Shown here one piece after another: positions 55,365 through 63,004 of a stretch of DNA of 64,000 bases (within the stretch, counting starts at the first letter, position 1; each line of letters begins with the position of its first letter). Both the position numbers and the translations under genes were made by a program. The stretch is from Methylocaldum sp002005105 (lineage in GTDB: Bacteria > Pseudomonadota > Gammaproteobacteria > Methylococcales > Methylococcaceae), in the NCBI RefSeq assembly GCF_051027545.1, contig NZ_CP194902.1:1364001-1428000 (forward strand). The letters run 5' to 3'. The notes under the pieces are model-generated. The model did not search any database and was not told where the DNA came from. It worked only from the letters and a program-made list of their open reading frames with translations.

Positions 55365-55383
55365 GGGGAGGTCAGAGCGTTTT
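55365..55383 (+). repeat. Left inverted repeat flanking the IS110 region
   Basis: GGGGAGGTCAGAGCGTTTT. The reverse complement with one mismatch occurs at 56869-56887. Together they bracket about 1.5 kb containing the IS110 transposase and the 42-bp array. Confidence 0.6.
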
Positions 55384-55436
55384 TCTCCGCCGTTTAGCGG
55401 TGAGGATCGGGAAATGCGTAGATACCGTCTTAGAAA

Positions 55437-56393
55437 TCACGATGCAAGCCCATGATTGGGATCGAACGGTCGGCCGGACTTAAGGACGCCGTAGGCCAGG
55501 ACGAGGAGCTTGCGCATGGCGGCGCCGACGATGAGTTTGCCGTTCTTGCCTTGGGCTTTAAGGCGCTCGCAGAAGGCCCGGATCAGTGGGTTATGGCGCC
55601 GGGCGACGATGGCCGGCAGGTAAAGGGCCTTGCGGAGCAAGGCATCGCCGGTCTTGGACAGGCGGGTGTGGCCTTTCCACTTCCCGGACTGGTGCTCTTT
55701 GGGCGAGAGGCCCGCAAAGGCGGCGACGCTGCGCGCGTTTTCGAAGCGGTGAACGTCGCCCAGGGCGGCCAGCAGCACCGGGATGGTGGCGTCGCCCAAA
55801 CCGGGGATGGTGTCGAGCAGGTCACGCCGTTGGCGGAGGTCCGGATCGTGGTCGATGTGCTCCCGGATGCGTGTTTGGGTAGCGGCGATCTCGGCGTCGA
55901 GGGTGGCGAGCACGGCTTCGATGGAGGGGCGTACGGTGGGGTCGGCCCCGTCCAGGCGGTTGCGTTCCATCTGCCGCATCTCGAGGAGGCTCTCGAGCCG
56001 ACGCACTAAGGCTTGTAATGGGCGCACGGCCGGCGGAGGCGGCTGCCAGAGCAGCGGCCGTTGGCTGAGACAGAAGCGGGCGATGCGCTTGGCATCGCTT
56101 TTATCGGTCTTGGTGCGGCTCAGTTCGGCTTGGCCGAAGGCGTGGATTTGGGCGGGGTTGACCACGCTGACGGCGAGGCCGTGGTCGACCAGGAACAGGG
56201 CCAAGCCCTCACCATAGCGGCCGGTGGCCTCCAGGCACACGTGGGGCGTTGGGAAGGCGTGCAGCCAGGCCAGAAACGCCTTAAACCCTTCGGGCGTATT
56301 CTGGAAGACCTTGGTTTTGTACTTGCCGTTGCGGAGCGCGGCGGCGTCGAACTTGGCTTTGGCGATGTCGATCCCGATGGGGCTGAACGTCAT
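55437..56393 (-). CDS. IS110-family transposase
   Basis: 318 residues from ATG 56393, chosen because AGGAGA is 5 bases upstream. DEDD-type RuvC-like N-terminal domain: GIDIAKAKFDAAAL with the first Asp, VCLEATGRYGEGLALFLVD with the Glu, KTDKSDAKRIARF with the last Asps. A helical linker is followed by the Transposase_20 domain: LLDTIPGLGDATIPVLLAAL, AFAGLSPKEHQSG, and GDALLRKALYLPAIVARRHN, holding the conserved Ser region. IS110-family enzymes recombine DNA under guidance of an element-encoded bridge RNA. The gene looks intact. Confidence 0.93.
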   Translation of the reverse strand: MTFSPIGIDIAKAKFDAAALRNGKYKTKVFQNTPEGFKAFLAWLHAFPTPHVCLEATGRYGEGLALFLVDHGLAVSVVNPAQIHAFGQAELSRTKTDKSDAKRIARFCLSQRPLLWQPPPPAVRPLQALVRRLESLLEMRQMERNRLDGADPTVRPSIEAVLATLDAEIAATQTRIREHIDHDPDLRQRRDLLDTIPGLGDATIPVLLAALGDVHRFENARSVAAFAGLSPKEHQSGKWKGHTRLSKTGDALLRKALYLPAIVARRHNPLIRAFCERLKAQGKNGKLIVGAAMRKLLVLAYGVLKSGRPFDPNHGLAS

Positions 56394-56650
56394 AGGGTCT
56401 CCTTGGTCTGCGTTGACGATGGGGCAAAGTGCTGACCGATCGAAACCGCTCCTGCCGGGTTCAGCCTTATCCATCCAGGGTGTTGCCCAAGGCAGCCCTA
56501 CGATACCGTTCGAACTCTATGGCGAGGAAGGGACGCTGGGGGACGATCTACGGCGCGGGCTTCAGGCCCAAGGTCGGCAACGTCTTGCCCAGCGTCTGGG
56601 TCCGATGATCAGTCGGAGATTCTGCCTCTTGTGGAATCCAGAATCGAGAT
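56394..56650 (-). ncRNA. Candidate bridge RNA region of the IS110 element
   Basis: About 250 bp with no gene, directly upstream of the transposase on its strand. It contains several short self-complementary stretches (around 56440-56510 and 56570-56600, such as GGGTGTTGCCC and GGCAACGTCTTGCC). Position and size fit the bridge RNA of IS110 recombinases. The call is based on position and family knowledge; loops that would match target and donor cannot be identified without the element ends. Confidence 0.35.
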
Positions 56651-56654
56651 ATAA

Positions 56655-56842
56655 GGTTGGCAATCCCTTGCCGACACACGGGGTCGGCGAGAGGCTTTGT
56701 CGGAAGGGGCGTCCTGGTGCTCCCAGGACGGTCGTTTGCGATTGGAAGGGTCATTCGGGCGCTCCCCGGATGACCGTTTGCGATTGGAAGGGTCGCGACT
56801 AAAGCGACCGTTTGCGATTGGGAAAGGATTGTCGACCTACCG
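56655..56842. repeat. GTAGGTCGGCAAT-family repeat interrupted by the 42-bp array
   Basis: The left half GGTTGGCAATCCCTTGCCGAC at about 56655-56675 is followed by GGGGTCGGCG; the right half AAAGGATTGTCGACCTACC is at about 56823-56841. Between them sits the 42-bp array at 56702-56819. Compared with the uninterrupted copy at 35437-35492, the array seems to have been inserted into an older palindrome. Confidence 0.65.
56702..56819 (+). repeat. Array of 42-bp hairpin-plus-linker repeats
   Basis: Three head-to-tail units: 56702-56743 (42 bp), 56744-56785 (42 bp) and 56786-56819 (34 bp). Each begins GGAAGGG and ends GTTTGCGATT. The variable middle of each is a hairpin with different arms: CGTCCTGG/CCAGGACG, TCATTCGGG/CCCGGATGA and GTCGC/GCGAC. 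The linker is constant while stem bases change in pairs. The same unit is found twice in pilR. Confidence 0.88.
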
Positions 56843-56868
56843 TACCTTGGGGCGCGGCGTCAAACCGG

Positions 56869-56887
56869 AAAACGCTCTAACCTCCCC
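56869..56887 (-). repeat. Right inverted repeat flanking the IS110 region
   Basis: On the minus strand GGGGAGGTTAGAGCGTTTT, one mismatch from 55365-55383. It contains the stop codon of the Nudix gene. Confidence 0.6.
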
Positions 56888-57431
56888 GCATTCTGCGCTG
56901 ATCCGGCGTGATGGTCTCCAGCCTGAATGCATAGCTGCCTTGCTTGCGATCGGCGAAAAATAGACGCAGCGAGCGATAAACCGTTTCGAAGGAGATTTCG
57001 GTCCAGGGGATCTCGTCCTCCCTGAACAGGCGCGCTTCCAAGGTTTCCGAGCCGGCCGAGTAGCGTTCTTCCAGCATGTGGGCACGAAAGAACACGTACA
57101 CCTGCGAAATATGGGGAAGGCTGAAAATGGTGTACACCGAGTCGAGCTCCACCTCGATATTCGCTTCCTCGCGAGCTTCGCGGCGGGCGGCGTCCGGCAA
57201 GGTTTCGCCGAGTTCCATGAAGCCCGCGGGCAGTGTCCAATAGCCGAGACGCGGTTCGATGGCGCGCTTGCACAGCAGTATCCGGTCCTGCCACACAGGA
57301 ATGCATCCGGCGATCAGCTTGGGGTTCTGATAATGGATGGTCCCGCAGGAGTCGCAGATGTGGCGCGGACGGTCATCGCCTTCGGGAATGCCCGTTCGAA
57401 GCGATGTTCCGCAGTGTGTGCAATAGTTCAT
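56877..57431 (-). CDS. Nudix hydrolase with zinc ribbon
   Basis: 184 residues, ATG at 57431. An N-terminal zinc ribbon (Cys4, Cys7, Cys26, Cys29) is followed by HYQNPKLIAGCIPVW, and then the Nudix box GFMELGETLPDAARREAREE, which binds the metal and diphosphate. The arrangement resembles the NADH pyrophosphatase NudC, but the protein is shorter and lacks its N-terminal domain. It probably hydrolyses an ADP-linked or NAD-like substrate. The stop codon falls within the right inverted repeat next to the IS110 region, so the last few residues may have been altered by an insertion. Confidence 0.9.
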   Translation of the reverse strand: MNYCTHCGTSLRTGIPEGDDRPRHICDSCGTIHYQNPKLIAGCIPVWQDRILLCKRAIEPRLGYWTLPAGFMELGETLPDAARREAREEANIEVELDSVYTIFSLPHISQVYVFFRAHMLEERYSAGSETLEARLFREDEIPWTEISFETVYRSLRLFFADRKQGSYAFRLETITPDQRRMRGG

Positions 57432-57509
57432 CGGCCGTATGGTGCCTCAGGCTTGGGCGGCACTGTCGCGACCAGTTCACGAGTGCTTCCGCCCGTTGCG
57501 GTGCATTGA

Positions 57510-57950
57510 TCAGGCGATCATGCTCGAAATCAGTTGATCCTCAAGTTCGATGCGCATCGCCAATTCCTCGCCGAGCTTGGACAAATCATCCTCGAGATGG
57601 GTTTTGAGCTCGTCTCCGATCAGCGTTTCGTACTTGTCGTTGAACTCCACCGCCGCATCGGTGGTTTCGGCGATGCGAGGGTAAATGTTTTCCGCCAGTT
57701 CAAGTACTTTCCGCCTTCGTTCGGTTCCGTCGATGATGCGTTGGTAAATCCCGAAATGCCCCAGCGATATGTAATCGATGAGCAATTGGCAGAACTCCTG
57801 GACTTTCGTCCGAAGGGGCTGCTCGACCGTAAAGGGCTTCATTCCCGCAATTGTGCAGTACAGCGACCAAACTTGCCGCCTCTCCTCCAGAAGCTCCTCG
57901 ATCATGTGATTCGTGTTTTGCCTGCGTTCGTTGATGCTCGCACTCATCAT
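57510..57950 (-). CDS. rsd: Regulator of sigma D (Rsd/AlgQ family)
   Basis: 146 residues from ATG 57950 (AGGAAC upstream). The Rsd signature is visible as EERRQVWSLYCTIAGMKPF, VQEFCQLLIDYISLGHFGIYQRI and ELAMRIELEDQLI. The four-helix-bundle protein binds region 4 of sigma70 and favours alternative sigma factors, in E. coli on entry to stationary phase; AlgQ in Pseudomonas also affects alginate regulation. Here it is monocistronic, between a Nudix gene and a Hanks-type kinase gene. Confidence 0.88.
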   Translation of the reverse strand: MMSASINERRQNTNHMIEELLEERRQVWSLYCTIAGMKPFTVEQPLRTKVQEFCQLLIDYISLGHFGIYQRIIDGTERRRKVLELAENIYPRIAETTDAAVEFNDKYETLIGDELKTHLEDDLSKLGEELAMRIELEDQLISSMIA

Positions 57951-58112
57951 GACTGTTCCTGATTTTTCTTTTCCAGAAAGGCGGGCATACATTATGCCAT
58001 CTTCCGCAGAGGAACAATCCTTTGCCGCAAAGTTAAATACCTTTAGGCGCGGCCAAGAAGGGGGGGAATCTTACGGTGGAGCGATGGAGACCCGGAGTCG
58101 ATCTCCGGCCGT

Positions 58113-59039
58113 TCAACTTTCGGCCGGTCGGCTGTCCGCGGAGAGGAGCCGCGAGAATTCTTCTATCGACTGCGGACGTTGCGCGGGATCTACGATCATG
58201 GCCAAATCGATGGCTTGCAGCAGATTTTGCGGATAGCGGCGTTTGAACGCTTTGACCGCCGGGATGAGGCTATCGCGTTCGGCGCGAATCGGAGCCGCGG
58301 GAGGCGGGAGGCCGTCCAAACACATCCGCATGGTTGCGCCTATGGCGTAGATGTCGCTCCACGGGCCTAAGGCACCGTCGTCCTGATATTGTTCGATGGG
58401 AGAGAAGCCGTTGGTCAGGACTTTGCCGATTCGCGTGTTTTCCTCGTACGGATAAGGCTGCGAGGCTCCGAAGTCCAGCAGCAAAGGATCGCCGCCCGAA
58501 CGGATCAGAATGTTCTGCGGTTTGATGTCGAGGTGCAGCAGCCCGTTTTGGTGGATCGTCCTGAGGCCATCGAGGAGCGCCGGAAACACCATGCGCAGGA
58601 ACTGATCGCTCACACCGTTTTTCTTTTCTTTCAGCAGATAATCGCCCAGGATTTTTCCATATTCGAAGGTCATTACCAGGTAGACCGTCGAGTTGGCCTG
58701 AAAGAAGTTCAAGACCTCGACGATGTTGCGATGTTTGAACCTGGTGAGAACTTTGGCTTCTTCAAGAAACAGTCGCCGGCCGCGCAGGAACATCGAGCGA
58801 GTTTCTTCGCTGTTCGGCATCACGTGATTTTCCGGCGTGCGGTGCGCCAGGCGGCGCGGCAGGTACTCTTTGATGGCTACCTGGTGCTGATCCGCCAGTT
58901 GGCGCGCCAGGTAGACGGAACTGAATCCGCCCCCGGCCAAAGGGCGCTCGATCATGTATTGATCGACGATCGTTCCGGACTTCAAAAAGTAAAACTCTTT
59001 CGGAGGCTTGTCCGAAGAGTCTGGCCAGAGTTTCCGCAT
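58113..59039 (-). CDS. Hanks-type Ser/Thr protein kinase (non-RD)
   Basis: 308 residues, soluble. Glycine loop AGGGFSSVYLA (residues 36-46), catalytic Lys57 in VAIKEYL, catalytic loop HLDIKPQN with Asp171, and DFG with Asp189 (LLLDFGASQ). Activation-segment motif FSPIEQYQ (the SPEQ-type seen in bacterial kinases). The usual Arg before the catalytic Asp is Leu (HLD), making this a non-RD kinase that does not need activation-loop phosphorylation in the classical way. No membrane segment or sensor domain is present. A partner phosphatase is not nearby. The target is unknown. Confidence 0.9.
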   Translation of the reverse strand: MRKLWPDSSDKPPKEFYFLKSGTIVDQYMIERPLAGGGFSSVYLARQLADQHQVAIKEYLPRRLAHRTPENHVMPNSEETRSMFLRGRRLFLEEAKVLTRFKHRNIVEVLNFFQANSTVYLVMTFEYGKILGDYLLKEKKNGVSDQFLRMVFPALLDGLRTIHQNGLLHLDIKPQNILIRSGGDPLLLDFGASQPYPYEENTRIGKVLTNGFSPIEQYQDDGALGPWSDIYAIGATMRMCLDGLPPPAAPIRAERDSLIPAVKAFKRRYPQNLLQAIDLAMIVDPAQRPQSIEEFSRLLSADSRPAES

Positions 59040-59202
59040 GGGAGGATTCAGCTTAATATTCCGTTCTTTCGCATTAGGGTTTTACGCAGGACCGACTTCA
59101 GTTCTCTTCCCTCCGGAAAAAAGGGCGAACCGACAAAATTCGGGACAGGCCAGAAGACTTAAATGCGTGATTCAATTTACTCAGTATAAAGCAAGATTTT
59201 CC

Positions 59203-60072
59203 ATGATCCGCAGCATGACCGCTTTCGCCAGCGGCGAACGAGAAATTCGGGACTGGCTTTTCACCTGGGAGGTACGCTCGGTCAATCACCGCTACCTCGA
59301 TCTTTCCCTGCGTTTGCCGGATGCATTCCGCTTTTTGGAGCCTGCCGCCCGCAGCCGCGTCGGTGCGCTCATCAACCGAGGGCGCTTGGATTGCATTTTG
59401 TCCTATAAGAAAAGCGTCGAAGGCGGTGCCGACATCCGCATGAACCGTGAGTTGGTCACCAAGCTGTTGGCGACCGCCCGGGAGGTGGACGATCTGAGCG
59501 ATAGGCCCTTGGCCGGCTTCAGTGCCCTGGACGTCTTGAAATGGCCGGGCGCCTTGCACGAGCCCGAGGCCGACCGAGAACAACTTGCCGCCGAAATTCT
59601 CGACCTTTTGACCGACGTGCTGAAGCAAGCCATAGTCGTACGGGAAAACGAGGGGCGCCAATTGGCGGCTTTGTTGAAAGAACGCTGCGTCAAACTGCGG
59701 GAACACGTATCGTCGGTGCGGGCGCGTATGCCGGAAGTACTCCAATCCATTCGGCAGAAGATCATGGCACGGCTGGCCGAAGTCTGCGCCAATCCGGATT
59801 CCGAGCGGCTGGAGCAGGAAATGGTCTACCTCGCACAGAAATTGGATGTCGACGAGGAACTGGATAGGCTCGATGCCCATGTCGATGAAGTGCTGCGGGC
59901 CTTGCGCCAGAAAGAGCCGGTGGGCCGCCGTCTCGATTTCCTGCTTCAGGAAATGAACCGCGAAGCCAACACGCTAGGCTCGAAATCCGCCGATGCTGAA
60001 ACGACCAAGTCCTCGGTCGAGATGAAAGTGCTGATCGAACAAATGAGAGAACAGACGCAGAATATTGAATGA
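59203..60072 (+). CDS. yicC: YicC-family endoribonuclease
   Basis: 289 residues from ATG 59203; an upstream extended frame reads 65 codons with no gene-like content and is rejected. N-terminal IRSMTAFASGEREI and WEVRSVNHRYLDLSLRLP, then SRVGALINRGRLDCIL; C-terminal DVDEELDRLDAHVDEVL and RRLDFLLQEMNREANTLGSKS are the family hallmark. YicC-family proteins have been reported as stress-responsive endoribonucleases acting on small RNAs. In many relatives yicC lies next to rph or gmk; here rph is 35 kb away. Ends 131 bp before a strong terminator. Confidence 0.93.
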   Translation: MIRSMTAFASGEREIRDWLFTWEVRSVNHRYLDLSLRLPDAFRFLEPAARSRVGALINRGRLDCILSYKKSVEGGADIRMNRELVTKLLATAREVDDLSDRPLAGFSALDVLKWPGALHEPEADREQLAAEILDLLTDVLKQAIVVRENEGRQLAALLKERCVKLREHVSSVRARMPEVLQSIRQKIMARLAEVCANPDSERLEQEMVYLAQKLDVDEELDRLDAHVDEVLRALRQKEPVGRRLDFLLQEMNREANTLGSKSADAETTKSSVEMKVLIEQMREQTQNIE

Positions 60073-60203
60073 CGTATCGGGATGTTCCCGCATTGGGGAC
60101 GCGGGAAGGTCTTGCACACAGTCGATTTTCGGCTAAGCTGGAGGGGACTGCACGGAATTGGGGGAAGATTCCGCTAAGAATCACCAAGAAGCAGTCTTGA
60201 GTG

Positions 60204-60229
60204 CCCGGCCTCGGCCGGGTTTCTTTTTT
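60204..60229 (+). terminator. Rho-independent terminator downstream of yicC
   Basis: CCCGGCC-TC-GGCCGGG followed by TTTCTTTTTT. A strong 7-bp GC stem with a long T-run, 131 bp after the yicC stop. Confidence 0.88.
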
Positions 60230-60328
60230 CTACACCTCAAGCCGATGTCGGGAAATCCGGCGTTCACTTGGCGAAAATTCCTCCATAAATAGCCGCATTT
60301 TTTGCGTACTTCAAGTTGGTTTAGGGCT

Positions 60329-60389
60329 TGTGGGAGCGGGCTTTAGCCCGCGATTGAGCGATTATCGCGGGCTAAAGCCCGCTCCCACA
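60329..60389. repeat. Perfect 26-bp-arm palindrome (REP)
   Basis: Two 26-bp arms, 60329-60354 and 60364-60389, are exact complements separated by a 9-bp loop; the arms contain GGAGCGGGCTTTAGCCCGCG. It is of the widely dispersed 'GTGGGAGCGGGCTTTAGCCCG' class of bacterial REP palindromes. Confidence 0.9.
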
Positions 60390-60427
60390 CTAATTCCAAA
60401 TCGCTTTCAATAAAGCATTAATTTTTG

Positions 60428-60505
60428 TAGGTGGGTTAGGCCGCGAGGCCGTAGCCCACCGAGCGATCCCGAATCGGTGGGTTACGCTTCGCTAACCCAC
60501 CCTAC
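60428..60505. repeat. REP-like palindrome with GTAGGTGGGTTAG arms
   Basis: GTAGGTGGGTTAG at the left and CTAACCCACCCTAC at the right, with inner pairs GCCGCGAGGC and CCCACCG/CGGTGGG. It lies between yicC and the hydrolase. The class is common in gammaproteobacteria and has no known function beyond structural effects. Confidence 0.85.
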
Positions 60506-60639
60506 GATTAATGTTCACTCGAATGCCGAATGGAATAAGGCCATTTACAATCAATCCTTACATACGAACGGAAACTGCTCTGACAGCTGAGTTTACCAAC
60601 CCAGTTTACGGAGCTATTTCGGCAATTCCGAAGAGGATT

Positions 60640-61614
60640 TCAAGACTTGAGATGCTTTTCGAGAAATCCCAAGAGATCTTGCCACGCCTTCTCGGTCTCG
60701 ATGCGTTCAGCCGGTGCCGCGCCGTTCTTCAGGTAAGGTGTGTAAACCAGAAAGCCATGCCGGCAGCGGGGATAAATTTTCAATTTGGCCGGATGCCGGG
60801 CTCTGTCCAATTTCGCCTTGAATGTAATCGCCTGCTGGGCGGGTACGATGTCGTCCCGGCCGCCCTGGAGGATCAGCACCGGCGCCTTCAAGTTCGGGAT
60901 TTGAGCCAGGGCGTGGCGGGTCGAGAAAGCCAGCGGTTTGTCCTCCGGGCCGTCGCCGTAGATTCGCCGGGTCAGTTCGTCGCGGCCCGAGATTCCGTTT
61001 TGTTGAAGATGGCGCCACCAGGCGTAGATGTCCATCACCCCGTCGGCCGTGACCACGGCATCGACCTCAGACTGCCGCGCGGCTGCCAGCACGCTGATAA
61101 GAGCGCCGTGCGAGACCCCGACCATGGCCACTTTCCGGCCGTCGACGCCGGGTACTTGGGCCAGCAGCGGCAGAACATTCAGCACATCCCGCACTTCGCC
61201 GGCGGCTACTTCGATGTCTCCTTCCGATCCGTCCTCGCCTCGATAGGACGGGGTGAACACGGCATACCCCGCCTGCGCCAGACGCGCACTGGCCCGCATG
61301 TGTTCCACGGAAATGCCCGAAACGCCGTCATGGTTGAAGAGAATCAGCGGCAGTTTGTCTTTGGCGCAGGGCAGGAACAGCAAGCCTTTGACCTTCAGGC
61401 CATCGCTAGGATAGGTCCAGACCGAGACGGGAACTCCGCCGATTTGGCCAGCCGATTCCTCGGCAACGCCGGGAATTTGAGCCGCGGCCGGACGGTACAG
61501 GTCCAGCGCCAAACAAAGGATCGACATCCATCTCAAGACGGCATGGCCGGGATTCTGTTCTCGGACGGTAGGCGATCTGTGCGCCTTGCTTCGATGTTTC
61601 CGCCACGTCCTCAT
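60640..61614 (-). CDS. Dienelactone hydrolase-like alpha/beta hydrolase
   Basis: About 324 residues from ATG 61614; ATG 61629 or a start nearer the hydrophobic stretch are possible. The N-terminus has a basic region and then a hydrophobic stretch (MSILCLALDLYRPAAAQIPG), probably an export signal. The catalytic nucleophile is in GVSHGALIS (GxSxG), the acid in LQGGRDDIVP and the His in CRHGFLVYTP. The Ser-type nucleophile replaces the Cys of classical dienelactone hydrolases, so an esterase or peptidase activity is likely. The substrate is unknown. It is convergent with yicC across a repeat-rich gap. Confidence 0.85.
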   Translation of the reverse strand: MRTWRKHRSKAHRSPTVREQNPGHAVLRWMSILCLALDLYRPAAAQIPGVAEESAGQIGGVPVSVWTYPSDGLKVKGLLFLPCAKDKLPLILFNHDGVSGISVEHMRASARLAQAGYAVFTPSYRGEDGSEGDIEVAAGEVRDVLNVLPLLAQVPGVDGRKVAMVGVSHGALISVLAAARQSEVDAVVTADGVMDIYAWWRHLQQNGISGRDELTRRIYGDGPEDKPLAFSTRHALAQIPNLKAPVLILQGGRDDIVPAQQAITFKAKLDRARHPAKLKIYPRCRHGFLVYTPYLKNGAAPAERIETEKAWQDLLGFLEKHLKS

Positions 61615-61778
61615 TGTCATCAGCGTCACGGATGGGCAGTGCTAAACTGGTTCTGCCGCCGCTACGTCGGCTTGGGTCTTGGCGAGCGGGCTAGGGCAAG
61701 CGAGCCGCAAGCAATAGTAGCCGAACGTATCGAAGCGAGCGACAAGACGATCCGGAATGTCCGTCATTGATCAATTAT

Positions 61779-62013
61779 CCTAGAAACGGCAGTTGACCGC
61801 TTAGATGGAGTAGAAAAGCCCTATGAATTCTGACCGTCCTACCTTCTACCGATTTCACCACTCGGGTGAAGTCGCTACGCACCCGATTGCACGGCGGGCG
61901 AGCCGCCTGGCGGCGTTGCTCCTTCTTGTGGGGGATGGCCCCACGGCGGCGTCGCGCCTTGCCAGCCGGCCCGCCAGCCGCACACTCGGCCGCGTCCAAC
62001 CGCCGTTTCTAGG
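61779..62013 (+). repeat. MITE-like element, copy 2 (~235 bp)
   Basis: Begins CCTAGAAACGGC and ends GCCGTTTCTAGG, perfect 12-bp terminal inverted repeats. ATTAT occurs directly outside both ends (61774-61778 and 62014-62018), a probable 5-bp target duplication. Over its full length it aligns with copy 1 (20914-21147), with one indel outside the internal frame. An inner hairpin, GTGGGG-GATGG-CCCCAC, lies near 61928. It sits 20 bp upstream of a small secreted-protein gene. Confidence 0.88.
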
Positions 62014-62047
62014 ATTATCAGTAGGGGAAGCGAATGACGAAACATAA
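61823..62047 (+). CDS. Small conserved ORF inside repeat element, copy 2
   Basis: 74 codons from ATG 61823, homologous to the frame at 20957 and indel-free within the element (both 191 bp from ATG to the element end). Shared segments are PTFY, ATHPIAR/ATYPIAR, RLAALLLL, SRLA and VQPP. The stop lies beyond the element, overlapping the first codons of the gene at 62034 in another frame. No Shine-Dalgarno sequence is visible. Protein status is unproven. Confidence 0.3.
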   Translation: MNSDRPTFYRFHHSGEVATHPIARRASRLAALLLLVGDGPTAASRLASRPASRTLGRVQPPFLGLSVGEANDET

Positions 62048-62441
62048 GAACGCTATTTTGGCGCTGTTGATCGGATTTTCCATGTTAGCGGTGAACCAGG
62101 CCTGGGCGGAGAGAGGGGGCGGCAATGGACGGAAGCTCGATAGACCATCGGGTGGGCAATATCGGGAGCGGTATCAAGATCTTCGGCAGGAGCGAAAAAG
62201 TTTTCAGCAAGAATTTCAAGGCGAGGTTCAAGAACGTGCGCGGGACAGGGGCGTCGGGCGGGAGGGTGTGCGTCCGGGCGAGATGGAAGGCAGGCGTGAG
62301 CCGCTGATGATGCCGGAGGAGCGTGAGCGATATCAAAACCAGTACCGGGAATTGCGCGAAGAAAGAAAAGGGCTGCGGGGTTTGACCGAGGATGCCGGCG
62401 CGGGAAGGGGCGGGCGAGGCATGAGGCAAAGGCAAGAATAA
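62034..62441 (+). CDS. Small secreted, highly charged protein of unknown function
   Basis: 135 residues with AGGGGAAG ribosome-binding site. Signal peptide MTKHKNAILALLIGFSMLA with cleavage after AWA. The mature ~110 residues are dominated by Arg, Glu, Gln and Gly (YRERYQDLRQERKSFQQEFQ and NQYRELREERKGLRG), probably a helical, extended or coiled-coil protein in the periplasm; the YxxLRxERK pattern appears twice, so an internal duplication is likely. No family is recognised. The promoter region is displaced by the MITE-like element immediately upstream, which may have altered its expression. Confidence 0.75.
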   Translation: MTKHKNAILALLIGFSMLAVNQAWAERGGGNGRKLDRPSGGQYRERYQDLRQERKSFQQEFQGEVQERARDRGVGREGVRPGEMEGRREPLMMPEERERYQNQYRELREERKGLRGLTEDAGAGRGGRGMRQRQE

Positions 62442-62473
62442 ATAACCAACCAATCCGGAACGGATAGCGATAT

Positions 62474-62506
62474 AACCCGGCCGGGCATTATCTCAGCCGG
62501 GTTTTT
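62474..62506 (+). terminator. Rho-independent terminator of the small secreted-protein gene
   Basis: AACCCGGC pairs with GCCGGGTT and is followed by TTTACA. It is 32 bp after the stop codon at 62441. Confidence 0.8.
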
Positions 62507-63004
62507 ACAGCTTCCGATTCCGGCTGTTCCGGCTTATAGGAATAGTTAAGGACACCGATGGTCTTACATCTTACGAAAAAGGCTTGAATCCATTAAACGC
62601 TATTCCAAAGTAGCTTATCGGGTGGCCTCTCGTTTCGGTGCTCCGTAACGGTTTCACGACGCTGACGAGTGATGTCCAAACCGCTTTGGCAACCGTAGTC
62701 AACTTGGGGTGATTGCGGTATTGGGCGGAGATTCTTGAGGGTTTAGTATTACGAACCGTGGCGAATCGATCGGCCAGGCGTTTATGTAGCGCGGTTTACC
62801 CTCGGCTTCTTATGTTGGACGCTGTTCGGTACCGGTATGCCGCAGGAGCGATTTCCCCGTAAAGGGACGTTTGGAAACCTGGCGGGTTGTTTCGCGATCA
62901 AACAGACAGTGAATGCGAAGCCAAGATGGAATCGATGTGGGAGATTCGATTGAAAGCTGTCGGAATTTACGGTGGTGTCGTTTAACGCTGTTGGAGCAAC
63001 GGAA

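Larger units (their letters stand above)
55437..56650 (-). mobile_element. IS110-family insertion element, boundaries approximate
   Basis: The transposase at 55437-56393 plus about 250 bp of non-coding DNA upstream of it (56394-56650). IS110 elements have no terminal inverted repeats and make no target duplications, so exact ends cannot be read from one copy. The long 5' side and short 3' side fit the IS110 subgroup, in which the bridge RNA lies upstream of the recombinase gene. Palindromic repeats lie on both sides; REP palindromes are known targets of the family. Confidence 0.65.
60073..60639. other. Repeat-rich intergenic region
   Basis: 567 bp between yicC and the convergent hydrolase gene. 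It holds a terminator (60204-60229), a perfect palindrome (60329-60389) and another REP-like palindrome (60428-60505). No coding region with recognisable content was found. Confidence 0.75.

Noticed and set aside
56702..56819. CRISPR array
   Set aside because: The constant part is only about 17 bp, the 'spacers' are themselves hairpins, the same unit is inside pilR, and no cas gene is near.
59008..59202. Upstream extension of yicC
   Set aside because: No family similarity in these 65 residues; the conserved YicC N-terminus IRSMTAF starts at 59203.
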